A DNA stretch of 64,000 nt from Mycobacterium sp. SM1 (GTDB taxonomy: Bacteria; Actinomycetota; Actinomycetes; Mycobacteriales; Mycobacteriaceae): positions 1,674,001 through 1,738,000 of the forward strand of contig NZ_JAFLNH010000001.1 of assembly GCF_018361265.1 (NCBI RefSeq), given 5' to 3'. Under the pieces are notes generated by a model. It did not search any database. It was not told where the DNA came from and saw nothing but the letters and a program-made list of their open reading frames with translations. Shown one piece after another: positions 17,986 to 26,859 of this stretch; position 1 is the first letter of the stretch, and every line of letters begins with the position of its first letter. A program made the translations under genes and the position numbers.

Positions 17986-18627
17986 GTGGACACCAACGTG
18001 AACCGGCTCGCCGCCCGCCTGTCCGAAAGCCTCGCCGCCATCGCGGGCCGCGGGCTCTGGCGCCCGCTGTTGCGGCTGCTCACCCGCGGGCAGCCGGTGA
18101 CGGTCGAGCAGCTCGCGCAGGCCGCCGGTTGCACCCTCGAGCAGGTCCGCGCCGCGCTTGCCGAGATGCCCGACACCGAATACGACGAGCACGGCCGGGT
18201 CGTCGGCAGCGGCCTGACCCTGCGTCCCACCGATCACCGCTTCGAAGTCGGCGGCACCGCGCTGTACACCTGGTGCGCCCTGGACACGCTCGTCTTCCCC
18301 ACCATTCTGGGTCGCACGGCGTATGTGACCTCCCCCTGCCACGCCACCGGTGTTCCGGTCCGGGTCACCGTCGCGTCCGATCGGATCACCCACGTCGACC
18401 CGGACAGCGCGGTCGTCTCGATCGTCACCCCCGAAGCCCCCACCTCGATCCGCGCCGCATTCTGCGACCACGTCCACTTCTTCGCCGGCGCCCAGGCCGC
18501 CGCGCCGTGGCTCGCCAGCCATCCCGGCGCCACCGTGCTTCCCGTCGCCGAGGCCCACGATCTCGCCAAGCCCCTGGTGAACGCCCTCCTCGACGCCGCC
18601 ACCCCGCCGCGCTGCTGCAGCGGCTAG
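17986..18627 (+). CDS. merB: Alkylmercury (organomercurial) lyase MerB
   Basis: A 213-residue protein that cleaves the carbon-mercury bond and passes Hg(II) to MerA. The catalytic set is present: Cys97 and Asp100 in YTWCALDTL, and Cys160 in AAFCDHVHFF, equal to C96/D99/C159 of the studied enzyme. An N-terminal winged-helix-like domain (PVTVEQLAQAAGCTLEQV) precedes it. GTG at 17986 is preferred over ATG at 17962 because GGAAGGGA lies at the proper distance and the length matches the family. The tail ends in a Cys pair (CCSG), as does MerA's. Confidence 0.95.
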   Translation: MDTNVNRLAARLSESLAAIAGRGLWRPLLRLLTRGQPVTVEQLAQAAGCTLEQVRAALAEMPDTEYDEHGRVVGSGLTLRPTDHRFEVGGTALYTWCALDTLVFPTILGRTAYVTSPCHATGVPVRVTVASDRITHVDPDSAVVSIVTPEAPTSIRAAFCDHVHFFAGAQAAAPWLASHPGATVLPVAEAHDLAKPLVNALLDAATPPRCCSG

Positions 18628-18868
18628 CACCGACGAACCCGCCTTTGAGAAGCGCCCCGCTGAGTCCCCGCACCACGGCACCACCCGGTCTACCGGCAGC
18701 CGCCGGCAGGCCAGCGGTGTTTAAGGTGTTCAATCAGCACCACCCGGGCGCCGAGCCGCGCAGCGATCCGGGCCGCGAGCAGCCCGGCCGCGGCGCCGAC
18801 ACCGATCACTACATCCGCCTTGAGCGCATGAGCCCACCTTGCTGCTGCTGTTTTTGAGACGGTGACCC

Positions 18869-19171
18869 ATGGCCTCTCGACCACCAGACCCGCCCACCTG
18901 GAGCCGCCCGCGGCAGGCGATGGCGCTGTTCGCCCGAGGCCGGACCGTGCGGACCGCCACCCCGACCGCCGCGCTGGTGGGCACCGTGCTCTCGCTGGTC
19001 AACCAGGGCGCGATCATCGCCGGCGGTCACGCCGACGGAGGCACTTGGTTGCGGGTCGCGGTGAACTATTTAGTGCCGTTCTGCGTCGCCAGCGTCGGTT
19101 ATCTTTCCGCCCACCGCACCCCCCGCCGCCCGCGTCCGGCGGCCGGCCCGAAGTCCACGTCCCGCCCCTGA
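18869..19171 (+). CDS. Small membrane protein, NrtS (nitrate/nitrite transporter)-like
   Basis: A 100-residue protein with two membrane segments (PTAALVGTVLSLVNQGAIIA and LRVAVNYLVPFCVASVGYLS) and a basic, Pro-rich tail. The pattern GTVLSLVNQG ... W.. NYLVPFCVAS resembles the small NrtS family described as a nitrate/nitrite transporter. A nitrate role would fit narG in the same window, though 18 kb away. ATG at 18869. The flanking 18628-18868 and the downstream region hold no other gene I can support. Confidence 0.6.
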   Translation: MASRPPDPPTWSRPRQAMALFARGRTVRTATPTAALVGTVLSLVNQGAIIAGGHADGGTWLRVAVNYLVPFCVASVGYLSAHRTPRRPRPAAGPKSTSRP

Positions 19172-19517
19172 GCCGCCGCCCCATCGCGCCGCACGACACC
19201 GCACTTTCTGCCATCCCGCCGACTAGCAGGGTTGCTGACGGCTGACTGACGAGCATGGGCGGATGATGGGCAACACCTGGCCCCGGGTCGGGGACTATCG
19301 AGGCACGGTCCCGGCTGTGCCGTCTCAGCGACTGGGTCTGATCGACACCGCCGGACGCGGCGGCGCCAACGTCGCCGGGGAACGCGAGGGCGTCGCTGTA
19401 TCTGCTCGCGGCCTCGGTCAGCCCGATGATGTCCCGAGCGGCATCCAGCGTCGCATCGTCGACCAGCCTCGCCATGCCCGCATCAGCGAGCGTGGGGGGC
19501 GCTCGCCAGCCTGCCGA
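19172..19517. other. Intergenic stretch before IS607-type element C
   Basis: About 350 bases. On the minus strand a frame reads ADAGMARLVDDATLDAARDI and continues for some 40 residues of plausible helical protein before losing sense; it could be the fragment of a chromosomal gene cut by the element. I do not recognise it. Confidence 0.3.
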
Positions 19518-19551
19518 CCGTTGCATCTGAGTGAGCGTTTGTGAGTCTCAT

Positions 19552-20990
19552 TTAGGAGCTCTCTTTGCGGAGTTGCTTTGTCGCGGGTGCGATTGTGGTT
19601 TTGGCCTCACTGCTCGCGGCCTTCCCGTGCGGGCGGGTCTTACGCAAACTCCCCAGGCGATCGGTGGGCCTGATCGTTTGAGCCGCCGTCTCCGGCACCC
19701 CTGCCGGAATTGCTGACGAACAGGGCCGTGGCCCTAACTGGGCCACAACTGGCATATCCGGCCAGTCACGGAGGTTGAGCGCAGCATTGCGATCACGGTC
19801 AACGACTTCACCGGTGTGCGGGCAGACGAGGTGTTTATCGATTCGGCCCTTGCCTTCCAAGCGGCACGGGCTGGCGTCGGGAAGGTAGCAACCGTGATGG
19901 ATCTGGCTGGAGGCAAACCAGCGATCCGCCACGATTAGGGTGCTGCCACACCGGGTGGTCTTATAAGCCATCATGGGCGCGACCAACCCCATCGCGGCAT
20001 CGAAGACCGCGCGCCGGTAGGCGCGTTTCCCCGTGCTGCGTTTCATCGCGGCCACGTCGAGATCCTCGATCACGATCTGGCCGTAGGTGCCCGCCAACTC
20101 GGTGGTGAGCCGGTGGGCTGCTTCCCGCCGCAGATGCGCACACCGGCGATCCAGGCGGGTCAGCTTGGTTTTCGCTGCCCGATATCCGTGGGAGCCGGGG
20201 ATGCGGCGGGAAAGTTCACGATCGGCTCGCCGTCGTGCCGTCAGGGTGGCTTTCAACGGGGCCGGATTTTCATATTCGACAAGTGTTTCGGCGCCTGTCA
20301 TGCTGTGGCGGGTCGCAACGGTGGCCAGCGTGGGTATACCGAGGCCGACCCCGGCGCGCACCGCCGGTTGGGTCGGCGTTTTTGCCGATTCTGGGGTACG
20401 CGGCGCGTAGCTGGCTGAGACGAACAGCCGCCCCCACCGCTGCGACAGGGTCATGCTCAGGATGCGGGCGCGGCCCGCGGCAAGGTGGCGTTGCGCGCGG
20501 CGAGTGCGTTCCTTGGCTCGCAGAGCGCCGATCACCGGCACCGTGATCGTGCGGCGGTCGGCCTCGACCCGCGTAGCGCCGGTGGTGAACCGGACCCGGC
20601 CCGGGTCTTGGCGCGCGGATTGGAATCGCGGAAAACCGACCCGCCGGCCCTTTCGCGTGCCGTTGCGGCTGGCGCCCCAATTGCTCAACGCCGCCGCCGG
20701 ATCGGCCAGCCCTAAGGAGTATGCCTCCTTGGAATTTTCGGCCCACCATGGCGCGACCTCGCCCTTCGCCCGGTTCCACGCCTTAGGTAGCAAGCCCAGA
20801 TCCCAACACCGACTCATGGGCCGGATCAACGGTCTTCGCGTCCAAGCCTGCTTTGATATGCGCCAAGCCCCAGCTGAACGCTTTGCGGCGGGCGCCGAAG
20901 TGCGACCGCGCCAATCCGGCGCGGTCATTGCCGGTGGGCCATTCGACCTCACACTTCGCCGCGGTGATAATCCACCCAGTGAGCAACTTC
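19552..20990 (-). pseudogene. tnpB: TnpB of element C, frameshifted and lacking the first RuvC Asp
   Basis: The C-terminal frame carries the TnpB core (PKAWNRAKGEVAPWWAENSK onwards). The N-terminal part (SHFGARRKAFSWGLAHIKAG) is in another frame, so there is a frameshift near 20795. The first RuvC motif reads RAGVGLGIPTLATVAT where element A has AGIDLGVRALATVAT: the catalytic Asp is Gly. The Glu (VIEDLDVAAMKRS) and last Asp (VVDRDRNAALNL) remain. The N-terminus appears fused to the passenger gene remnant. Nuclease-dead by sequence and probably a pseudogene. Confidence 0.82.
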
Positions 20991-21760
20991 GCACCCGGCG
21001 ACCCGCTGGCGGCATACCCGTCAGCGCCCCATCGAACAGCTCGAACAGCACTGACACCGACTCCACCGCGCGCCGATGAGCCTCGAAATCCGCGCCCACA
21101 TCCACGAATCGCGATAATGTCGGTGTGCCATCAGGTTTCGGTTTCCCCGCCAACTGCCTACCACCGGTGATCCCGGCACCCTGTGCAGCCTGAGCGCCGG
21201 TGCGCAGCCCCACGGTCACCGTTAGCGCAGCACCTTCAACGCCGCCGGCACGATGGGCACCACGGTGCCATCGCCCACATCGATACGGTGGATTGCGGCA
21301 CCAGGCAGCACGCCAGCCGCCCAAGCATCGGTGTCACCGCGGCCTTTGATCGCCCAAAGATACGCCTCAGCCAATTCCTGCTCCTCGGCCTCACGTGCAG
21401 CGCGGCGCTGCGCGGCGGCGCGTTCAGGCTCGATCTGTCCCCTGCGCCGCTCTTGGGCGGCAACCAACCCGGCGGCCCAGCACGCAGCTCCGCAATACCT
21501 CCGGGTGTGATCTGGTGTTCCTTGACGACGCGGACCGGTACGCCCAGGCTTCTGGCGACGCTCTCACGCCCGCGCCGCCTTTGCTGCCTGGCGCGCTTCT
21601 TGCCCCGATTTCATCGCGCAGCGATCAGCCAGTCCGGTGCATCGCGCATGACAGCTTGCACGCGGGCCGGCGAAGCGGTCGCCCACCCCTGTTGCCGCAG
21701 CGTGCTACCGGCAACGCCGAGAGCCTGGGCCGCGCGCTTGAGCCCGCCCATCTTCGCCAT
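20991..21760 (-). pseudogene. Decayed passenger gene, unidentified, coupled to tnpA
   Basis: An ATG at 21760 overlaps the tnpA stop (TGATG). The frame MAKMGGLKRAAQALGVAGST looks like a short helix-turn-helix start, hits TGA after 49 codons, then continues in frame through a very basic stretch and SLGVPVRVVKEHQITPGG. After a frameshift it goes on as a charged helix (REAEEQELAEAYLWAIKGRG) and GAAIHRIDVGDGTVVPIVPA, and after another as FVDVGADFEAHRRAVESV. These pieces look like one former protein of about 250 residues. No family recognised. Confidence 0.5.
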
Positions 21761-22341
21761 CAGGGCACCTGCCCCGATTCGGTCTTTGCCGCCGTGATCG
21801 CGCGCATCGCCCGATTCCGTGCGCCACGACGACCACCCAAACGCGCGCGCATCAAGGTCAGCACCTCGATCATGTCGCGTGCCAAATCATCGGTGGTCTC
21901 ACCCGGATCAGCCACGACGATCCGGCGGCCCTGCGCCGACAACGCCGCCTTAAGATTCTCAACCCCGAACCTGGCCAGACGATCCCGATGTTTCACAACC
22001 ACCACCGTTGCAGAAGGGCCTGACAAGACCCGCCGCAACCGCCGCCTCTTCCCGTTCAACCCCGACCCGACCGCACACACCACCTCGCCGATCTCACACC
22101 CATTCGACGTGGCCCATTGCGTCAACCGACAAACCTGCCGATCGAGACCAGAGCGCTGATCATGCGAGGACACCCGCGCGTAAACGACTGTGCGACCAGC
22201 CTCCTCAGCTGCCGGGGCCTCGACCCAGATCATTCCCGACTCCAACCGCCGAGCAGCCACCGGCATCTTGCCCTCCCGAAACCACCTGTAAGCGGTCTGC
22301 GGGTGAACACCGCTGCTACGAGCCCACTCAGCCAACTTCAC
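21760..22341 (-). CDS. tnpA: IS607 serine recombinase TnpA (element C)
   Basis: A 193-residue IS607-type transposase: N-terminal MerR-like helix-turn-helix (LAEWARSSGVHPQTAYRWFR), then the serine recombinase domain with the catalytic motif VVYARVSSHDQRSGLDRQ and VVKHRDRLARFGVENL. All key residues look intact, including the Ser and the HRDR. The GTG start at 22341 matches the family. It lies upstream of the passenger remnant and tnpB. It is the best-preserved IS607 transposase of the window and could act on related ends in trans (inference). Confidence 0.9.
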   Translation of the reverse strand: MKLAEWARSSGVHPQTAYRWFREGKMPVAARRLESGMIWVEAPAAEEAGRTVVYARVSSHDQRSGLDRQVCRLTQWATSNGCEIGEVVCAVGSGLNGKRRRLRRVLSGPSATVVVVKHRDRLARFGVENLKAALSAQGRRIVVADPGETTDDLARDMIEVLTLMRARLGGRRGARNRAMRAITAAKTESGQVP

Positions 22342-22439
22342 ACACTCAGCAAAACATACATTCGATCACATTTACCCACACATCAGTAAACCGTCCCGGG
22401 TTTTTTGCACACCTTCCTTTGAGGGAAGGATGGCGGGCC

Positions 22440-23860
22440 AAGTCCGGAGTGGTGGTGTATGAGTTCGCTCGATGCGTGACCCTTCGGGTGGGAGTTTAGG
22501 CCATCAATGCCGGCGTGGTGGTGCCGGACTGGTCATCGACCGGTTGGTCGGTGGTGGCCAGCACTGCGCGGGATCGGGTGAGCACGTCGAGGCCAAGGTA
22601 GCGGCGGCCTTCGATCCATTCGTCGTGCTGTTCAGCTAACACCGCGCCGACGAGGCGGATGATCGCACTGCGATCGGGGAAGATGCCCACCACGTCGGTT
22701 CGGCGCCGGATCTCTTTGTTGAGCCGCTCCTGGGGATTATTCGACCAAATCTGGCGCCAGATCTGTTTGGGGAAGGCGGTGAACGCCAGCAGCTCGGCGC
22801 GGGCGGCATCAAGGTGCTCAGCCACTTTCGGCAGCTTGCCACTCAGCGCGTCGAGTACTCGATCATACTGAGCTGCAACAGATTCCGCGTCAGGCTGGTC
22901 GAAGATCGAGTGCAGCAGGGTGCGCACCCACGGCCAGGACGATTTCGGGGTGACGGTCATCAGGTTGACCGCGTAATGGGTGCGGCAGCGCTGCCAGGCC
23001 GCTCCGGGCAAGGTGGCGCCAATGGCCTCGACCAGCCCGGGATGGGCGTCACTGGTGACCAGGGCCACCCCGGACAGCCCGCGAGCCACCAGGTCGCGGA
23101 AGAACGCCAACCAGCCCGCTGCATCCTCGGCGGAGGTGACCTGCACGCCCAGGATTTCGCGGTAGCCCTCGGCGTTGACGCCGGTGGCGATCAGGGTGTG
23201 CACCCCGACCACCCGCCCGCCCTCGCGCACCTTGAGCACCAGGGCGTCCGCGGCCACAAACGTGTAGGGGCCGGCATCCAGTGGGCGGGTGCGAAACGCC
23301 TCCACCGCCTCATCGAGCTCGGCAGCCATGACCGAGACCTGCGATTTAGAAAGGCCTGTCACGCCGAGGGATTCGACGAGGCGCTCCATGCGCCGGGTGG
23401 ACACACCGAGCAGATAGCAGGTCGCCACCACACTGGTCAGCGCCCGCTCGGCCCGCTTGCGCCGCTCCAGCAGCCAGTCCGGGAAATAGCTCCCCCGGCG
23501 CAACTTGGGAATTGCCAGCTTGATCGTGCCGACGCGGGTATCGAAATCCCGAGGCCGATACCCGTTGCGCCGATTGGTGCGACCCGGACTACGTTGCCCA
23601 TAGCCAGCGCTGCACACCGCGTCGGCCTCCGCGCCCATCAGGGCCTGAATAAACGTCGACAACAGCGCCCGCAGCAAATCCGGGCTCGCCGTGGCGAGTT
23701 GCTCCTCCAACAGCTTCTCAACATCGATAGGGTGGTGGTTGGTCATCGCGTTGTTCTCCTTCGGGTGACTGATCCGTCGTTTCGAAGGATCACGCGATGA
23801 CCGCCCTCTACTGGGCTGCGACACACCCGCTAATCAGCGGGTCGTACACCACCTCCCTGG
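22440..23860 (-). mobile_element. IS256-type insertion sequence no. 1
   Basis: Contains one intact transposase. Imperfect terminal repeats share GGTGGTGTAYGA (about 22450 on the left and, inverted, near 23850 on the right). Precise ends and target duplication were not resolved. Its right end abuts the IS3-type orfA at 23879, whose left repeat may have been lost. Confidence 0.7.
22496..23746 (-). CDS. IS256-family transposase (Mutator/DDE), intact
   Basis: A 416-residue DDE transposase: N-terminal RRNGYRPRDFDTRVGTIKLA, the first Asp in TFVAADALVLKVREGGRVV, the second in GVALVTSDAHPGLVEAIGAT with the CxxH-type element WQRCRTHYAVNLM, and the Glu region WSNNPQERLNKEIRRRTDVVG. Length is normal for the family (IS1081-like). 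ATG at 23746 follows GGAGAACAACGCG and is preferred over an upstream in-frame start. The frame is undamaged, so the element may be mobile. Confidence 0.93.
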   Translation of the reverse strand: MTNHHPIDVEKLLEEQLATASPDLLRALLSTFIQALMGAEADAVCSAGYGQRSPGRTNRRNGYRPRDFDTRVGTIKLAIPKLRRGSYFPDWLLERRKRAERALTSVVATCYLLGVSTRRMERLVESLGVTGLSKSQVSVMAAELDEAVEAFRTRPLDAGPYTFVAADALVLKVREGGRVVGVHTLIATGVNAEGYREILGVQVTSAEDAAGWLAFFRDLVARGLSGVALVTSDAHPGLVEAIGATLPGAAWQRCRTHYAVNLMTVTPKSSWPWVRTLLHSIFDQPDAESVAAQYDRVLDALSGKLPKVAEHLDAARAELLAFTAFPKQIWRQIWSNNPQERLNKEIRRRTDVVGIFPDRSAIIRLVGAVLAEQHDEWIEGRRYLGLDVLTRSRAVLATTDQPVDDQSGTTTPALMA

Positions 23861-23878
23861 ACGCAACTGGATGGCGCG

Positions 23879-24131
23879 ATGGCAATCAGGTATGACGAGA
23901 ACACCAAGGCCAGGGCGGTGCGGCTGGTCCGCGAACACCGCGACGACTATGACTCAGAGTGGGCAGCGATGAGGGCGATCGCTGGCCGGTTGGGGATGAA
24001 CGCGGAGACCCTGCGCAAGTGGGTGCGCCAAGCCGAGATCGACGCGGGTGAAGCGGCGGGGATGTCCAGCGAGGAGAGCCGGGAGCTGCGGGAGCTGCGC
24101 AAGAAGAACCGAGAACTTGAGCAGACTATCG
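23879..24131 (+). pseudogene. IS3-type OrfA, 5' part (3' part at 28051-28109)
   Basis: Encodes MAIRYDENTKARAVRLVREH, the helix-turn-helix GRLGMNAETLRKWVRQAEID and the leucine-zipper region ELRELRKKNRELEQTI. The normal continuation EILKAATSFFARECDPLHR lies at 28051-28109, after the inserted transposon, ending with TGA at 28107. The interrupted form would read into the transposon and stop at 24166. Restored length is 103 residues, typical of IS3 OrfA. Confidence 0.85.
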
Positions 24132-24590
24132 TTATCTTGGGCCGGACGGACATTTTGGTGGCATGACCTCGCTATTTTCGTCATGGACGGTGTCCGCGAC
24201 GGAGGTCGCGGCGATGCGGTTGGCGCGCAGCTGTCCGTGCATGAGCGCGATCTGGTCGCGTAGGTGACGGTTGTCGTTGTCGAGTTCGCGGATGCGTTCG
24301 TGGGCGAGGCTGAGGCGTTGGCGTAGTGAGGCTTCGGAGCTGTGTTCGACTTGGGGGGCTGCTGGTTCGGTCGGTTGGGGTGCGGCACTCAGTTGGCGGA
24401 GTTGGTCGCGGAGTTCGGGTTGGGCATACAGCCACGAGCGGGAGACGCCGGCGTGGGCGGCGATCTGCGTGACGGTGCACTTTTGGCCGGTGTCACCGAG
24501 GTCCTGCAGGGCTCGGCGGGCGCGTTGAAGGGTCTCGGCACGGCGGCGTTGGGCGGCGGCGATGAGGTGGTGGCTGTTGTCAGATCGCAT
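24132..24590 (-). CDS. tnpC: Tn554-type TnpC, DUF6262 family
   Basis: A 152-residue protein with an N-terminal helix-turn-helix (CTVTQIAAHAGVSRSWLYAQ) and a C-terminal coiled coil (LRQRLSLAHERIRELDNDNR), the standard design of the third Tn554 protein, which influences orientation and efficiency of transposition in the studied element. It overlaps the end of tnpB by 11 bases, so it is co-translated. The last codons run to the element border (TAA at 24132-24134). Confidence 0.85.
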   Translation of the reverse strand: MRSDNSHHLIAAAQRRRAETLQRARRALQDLGDTGQKCTVTQIAAHAGVSRSWLYAQPELRDQLRQLSAAPQPTEPAAPQVEHSSEASLRQRLSLAHERIRELDNDNRHLRDQIALMHGQLRANRIAATSVADTVHDENSEVMPPKCPSGPR

Positions 24591-26859
24591 CGGATGAGTC
24601 CTTCCCGCAGCATGTTTGGCCGTCTACCGCGGCGCATCGGCACTCGGCGTGCTCGGCGTCGAGGGTGGTGATGATGGTGAGCAGGTTGGTTTCGACGGTG
24701 CGGTTCATTTCTGCCAGGCGGGTGTGGCCGTCGGATTCAGCGCGGGCGATCAATGCGCGGGTGTCCTCGAGTTGGCGGCGGTGCTGCGGCAGGAATTCGG
24801 CGGTCGTGACGAATAGTGGGCAGGTCAAACACGCGTTGGAGTGCGGGCACGATTTCTGCAGCGGCAGCCCGCAGTAGCCGTTGGGCAGCGTCATGGTCGC
24901 GCGGGCCAGGTTCTGCTTCATCCATTCACCATCGGCGAGCGGCCCGTCGATCGTGGTGTCAACGGGATCCCCGCGGATGTTGATCTTCTGGGCACGTTCC
25001 CACTGGGCGCGGATGGTGCTGTCGGCCAGGCGGGCATACACCGCGGTCATGGTGTGGCTGGTGTGGTCGAGCAGCCGCCGGACCACTTCTTGTGGCACGT
25101 CATGGTTGATCCACCGGGTCGCCGCGGTGTGGCGGAATTGGTGAGCGGTGACATGGACTGGTTGGCCGAGTTCATCTGTGACGCTACAGTTTTGCAGCCA
25201 CTGGCCGAGCTGGAGGTGGAATGTCGCGGTTGGGATGGGTAGGCGCCCGTCGGGGTTGGCGCTGCCGCGCGGCAACAGCACGGCGGTGGTGGGGAACTGT
25301 GTCCGGGTGCGCATCTGCTGCGCCTGGATCGAGGTGGCCAGTTCGTCGTCGATGGGCACGACCGCTTCGCGGCGCATCTTGTGATTGCGGTAGCGCAGAT
25401 AGACCGCGCCCTGCGGGTCGCGGCTCAGACAGTCCAACGCCAACCGGGTGGCATCCCCGATGCGCAGACCGGTGCGGATGAGGATCTCCACGAGCAGCCG
25501 GATCCGCGGGTCGCTGATCCGATCAAGGTTGGCCGGGCTTTCCAGCTGGCCCATGACGAACTCGGGAATCGCCCGTGGTGCGGGTGTCTCGTCGCGGCGG
25601 GGCTGGTCGCTGGGATACAGCTGCACCTCCGCGGGGAGCGATGCCCACCGGTGCTGGCGAACGGCGTGCAGGAAGCCGGTCACCGCCCCGATGTCGGTGC
25701 TGCGGGTCTTGGGGTGCGCAATTTCGATGGCCAACCGGGCCAGGTAGGCCTCCAGCGCCGCCCGGTCCAGCGTGCCCGGGCCGTTCGAGTCCGCCAATCC
25801 GGGGGTGAACTGCGAGAAGCGCACGATGGCGATGCGGTCCTTGCGCAACTGGCCCAGCCCAATCCCGCACGACATCCGCCAGCGGCACCACCGCTTGGCC
25901 AGATCCCGCAGCCATAGTGGTTGCACCGCAGTGAAATCCAGGCGGGCGGCCCCGGGGCCGGCGATTCCGAGGCGGCGCAATAGCCACACGTCACGTTGGT
26001 ATTCGCTGTCCCAGCCTGTTCCGTCACGCAGGTCGAGCAGGCACTCGATGGCGTAGCCGAGAAACGCCCGCGGCGTGTTCACCGCAGCGGCTGGTAGCCC
26101 GGCCAGCCAGTCGGCCAGCGGACGCTCCAACAGCGACTGAGCACCGCTGGCGGCCAGATGATCCAGCAGCGCCTTGATGGAGCGCGGTGTGGTGCGGGTC
26201 CGGTTGGCATCGACCCGGCACTGCAGTCCGTAGCCGATCTCCAGCCGCAGGCTCGGCGGCAGCGCCCGCAAGTCGAAACGGTCCTCGCCGTAGCTGGCGC
26301 AGTAATCGATGAACTCGGCGGCCGGCGGGCGGCCTCGCTGCCGCCACCGAACGTGATGCGACCGGCACCAGCCCCCGTCCAGTTCCGCCCACAGCACACA
26401 CCCTGGCAGCGCACACACCGGCATCGGTGCCTCGGCAAGCACTGGCTGCCACTGATCCAGCAGTGGGCGCCCGCACTTGTCCCACAGTTGGGAATGCTTG
26501 TAGCACAACTGATATCGATGCTGGCCGAACCCGCATTCGGCCACCAGGCAAGGTTGAAGCGGTCGATGACCCATCACCGCGGGATCCGCGATCGCAGTCC
26601 ACTCGTGGCGCGGCGGGCGACCGGCCTGCTTCCAGCGAGCCAGGTGCGCCAGACACAGCCCGGCGTAGCGGCTGGAGTGCACACACCCGCGCACCGCACA
26701 CGCGGGCGACCCGAGGATGGGATCACCCACTGCGGGCACCAACACCTCGACCCGGAACTCCGCACGCACCAGCGCATCCAGGCGCTCGGCCAGCGTCAGC
26801 CCGGGTGCGCCGGCCAGCGCCTCGACGCTCACCGCGGTTCGTCCGGATTCGCCAGCCAT
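24580..26859 (-). CDS. tnpB: Tn554-type tyrosine recombinase TnpB
   Basis: A 759-residue integrase. The N-terminal third has three repeated C-C-C-H knuckles (CAVRGCVHSSRYAGLCLAH; CLVAECGFGQHRYQLCYKH; CALPGCVLWAELDGGWCRSH) likely to bind zinc and DNA. The catalytic domain follows with Arg in RTGLRIGDATRLALDC, HxxR in VTAHQFRHTAATRW, the later His in LLDHTSHTMTAVYARL and the Tyr nucleophile in VYARL. A Cys-rich C-terminus (CPHSNACLTCPLF; CRCAAVDGQTCC) is also typical. It overlaps the end of tnpA by 31 bases. Confidence 0.9.
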   Translation of the reverse strand: MAGESGRTAVSVEALAGAPGLTLAERLDALVRAEFRVEVLVPAVGDPILGSPACAVRGCVHSSRYAGLCLAHLARWKQAGRPPRHEWTAIADPAVMGHRPLQPCLVAECGFGQHRYQLCYKHSQLWDKCGRPLLDQWQPVLAEAPMPVCALPGCVLWAELDGGWCRSHHVRWRQRGRPPAAEFIDYCASYGEDRFDLRALPPSLRLEIGYGLQCRVDANRTRTTPRSIKALLDHLAASGAQSLLERPLADWLAGLPAAAVNTPRAFLGYAIECLLDLRDGTGWDSEYQRDVWLLRRLGIAGPGAARLDFTAVQPLWLRDLAKRWCRWRMSCGIGLGQLRKDRIAIVRFSQFTPGLADSNGPGTLDRAALEAYLARLAIEIAHPKTRSTDIGAVTGFLHAVRQHRWASLPAEVQLYPSDQPRRDETPAPRAIPEFVMGQLESPANLDRISDPRIRLLVEILIRTGLRIGDATRLALDCLSRDPQGAVYLRYRNHKMRREAVVPIDDELATSIQAQQMRTRTQFPTTAVLLPRGSANPDGRLPIPTATFHLQLGQWLQNCSVTDELGQPVHVTAHQFRHTAATRWINHDVPQEVVRRLLDHTSHTMTAVYARLADSTIRAQWERAQKINIRGDPVDTTIDGPLADGEWMKQNLARATMTLPNGYCGLPLQKSCPHSNACLTCPLFVTTAEFLPQHRRQLEDTRALIARAESDGHTRLAEMNRTVETNLLTIITTLDAEHAECRCAAVDGQTCCGKDSSDAI

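Larger units (their letters stand above)
19518..22400 (-). mobile_element. IS607-type element C with a passenger gene remnant
   Basis: Reading on the minus strand: tnpA, a decayed passenger gene, then tnpB, ending in CACTCAGATGCAACGG at 19518, the CAACGG-type right end shared with elements A and B. The left end lies upstream of tnpA near 22345-22400 and could not be fixed exactly. TnpA and TnpB here are distinct from those of element B; the TnpB is closest to that of element A. Confidence 0.72.

Noticed and set aside
18690..18884. Minus-strand frame resembling a nucleotide-binding loop (GVGAAAGLLAARIAARLGARV)
   Set aside because: It could be a fragment of a FAD/NAD-binding protein, but it is short, lacks a ribosome site and overlaps the NrtS-like gene start; too weak to list.
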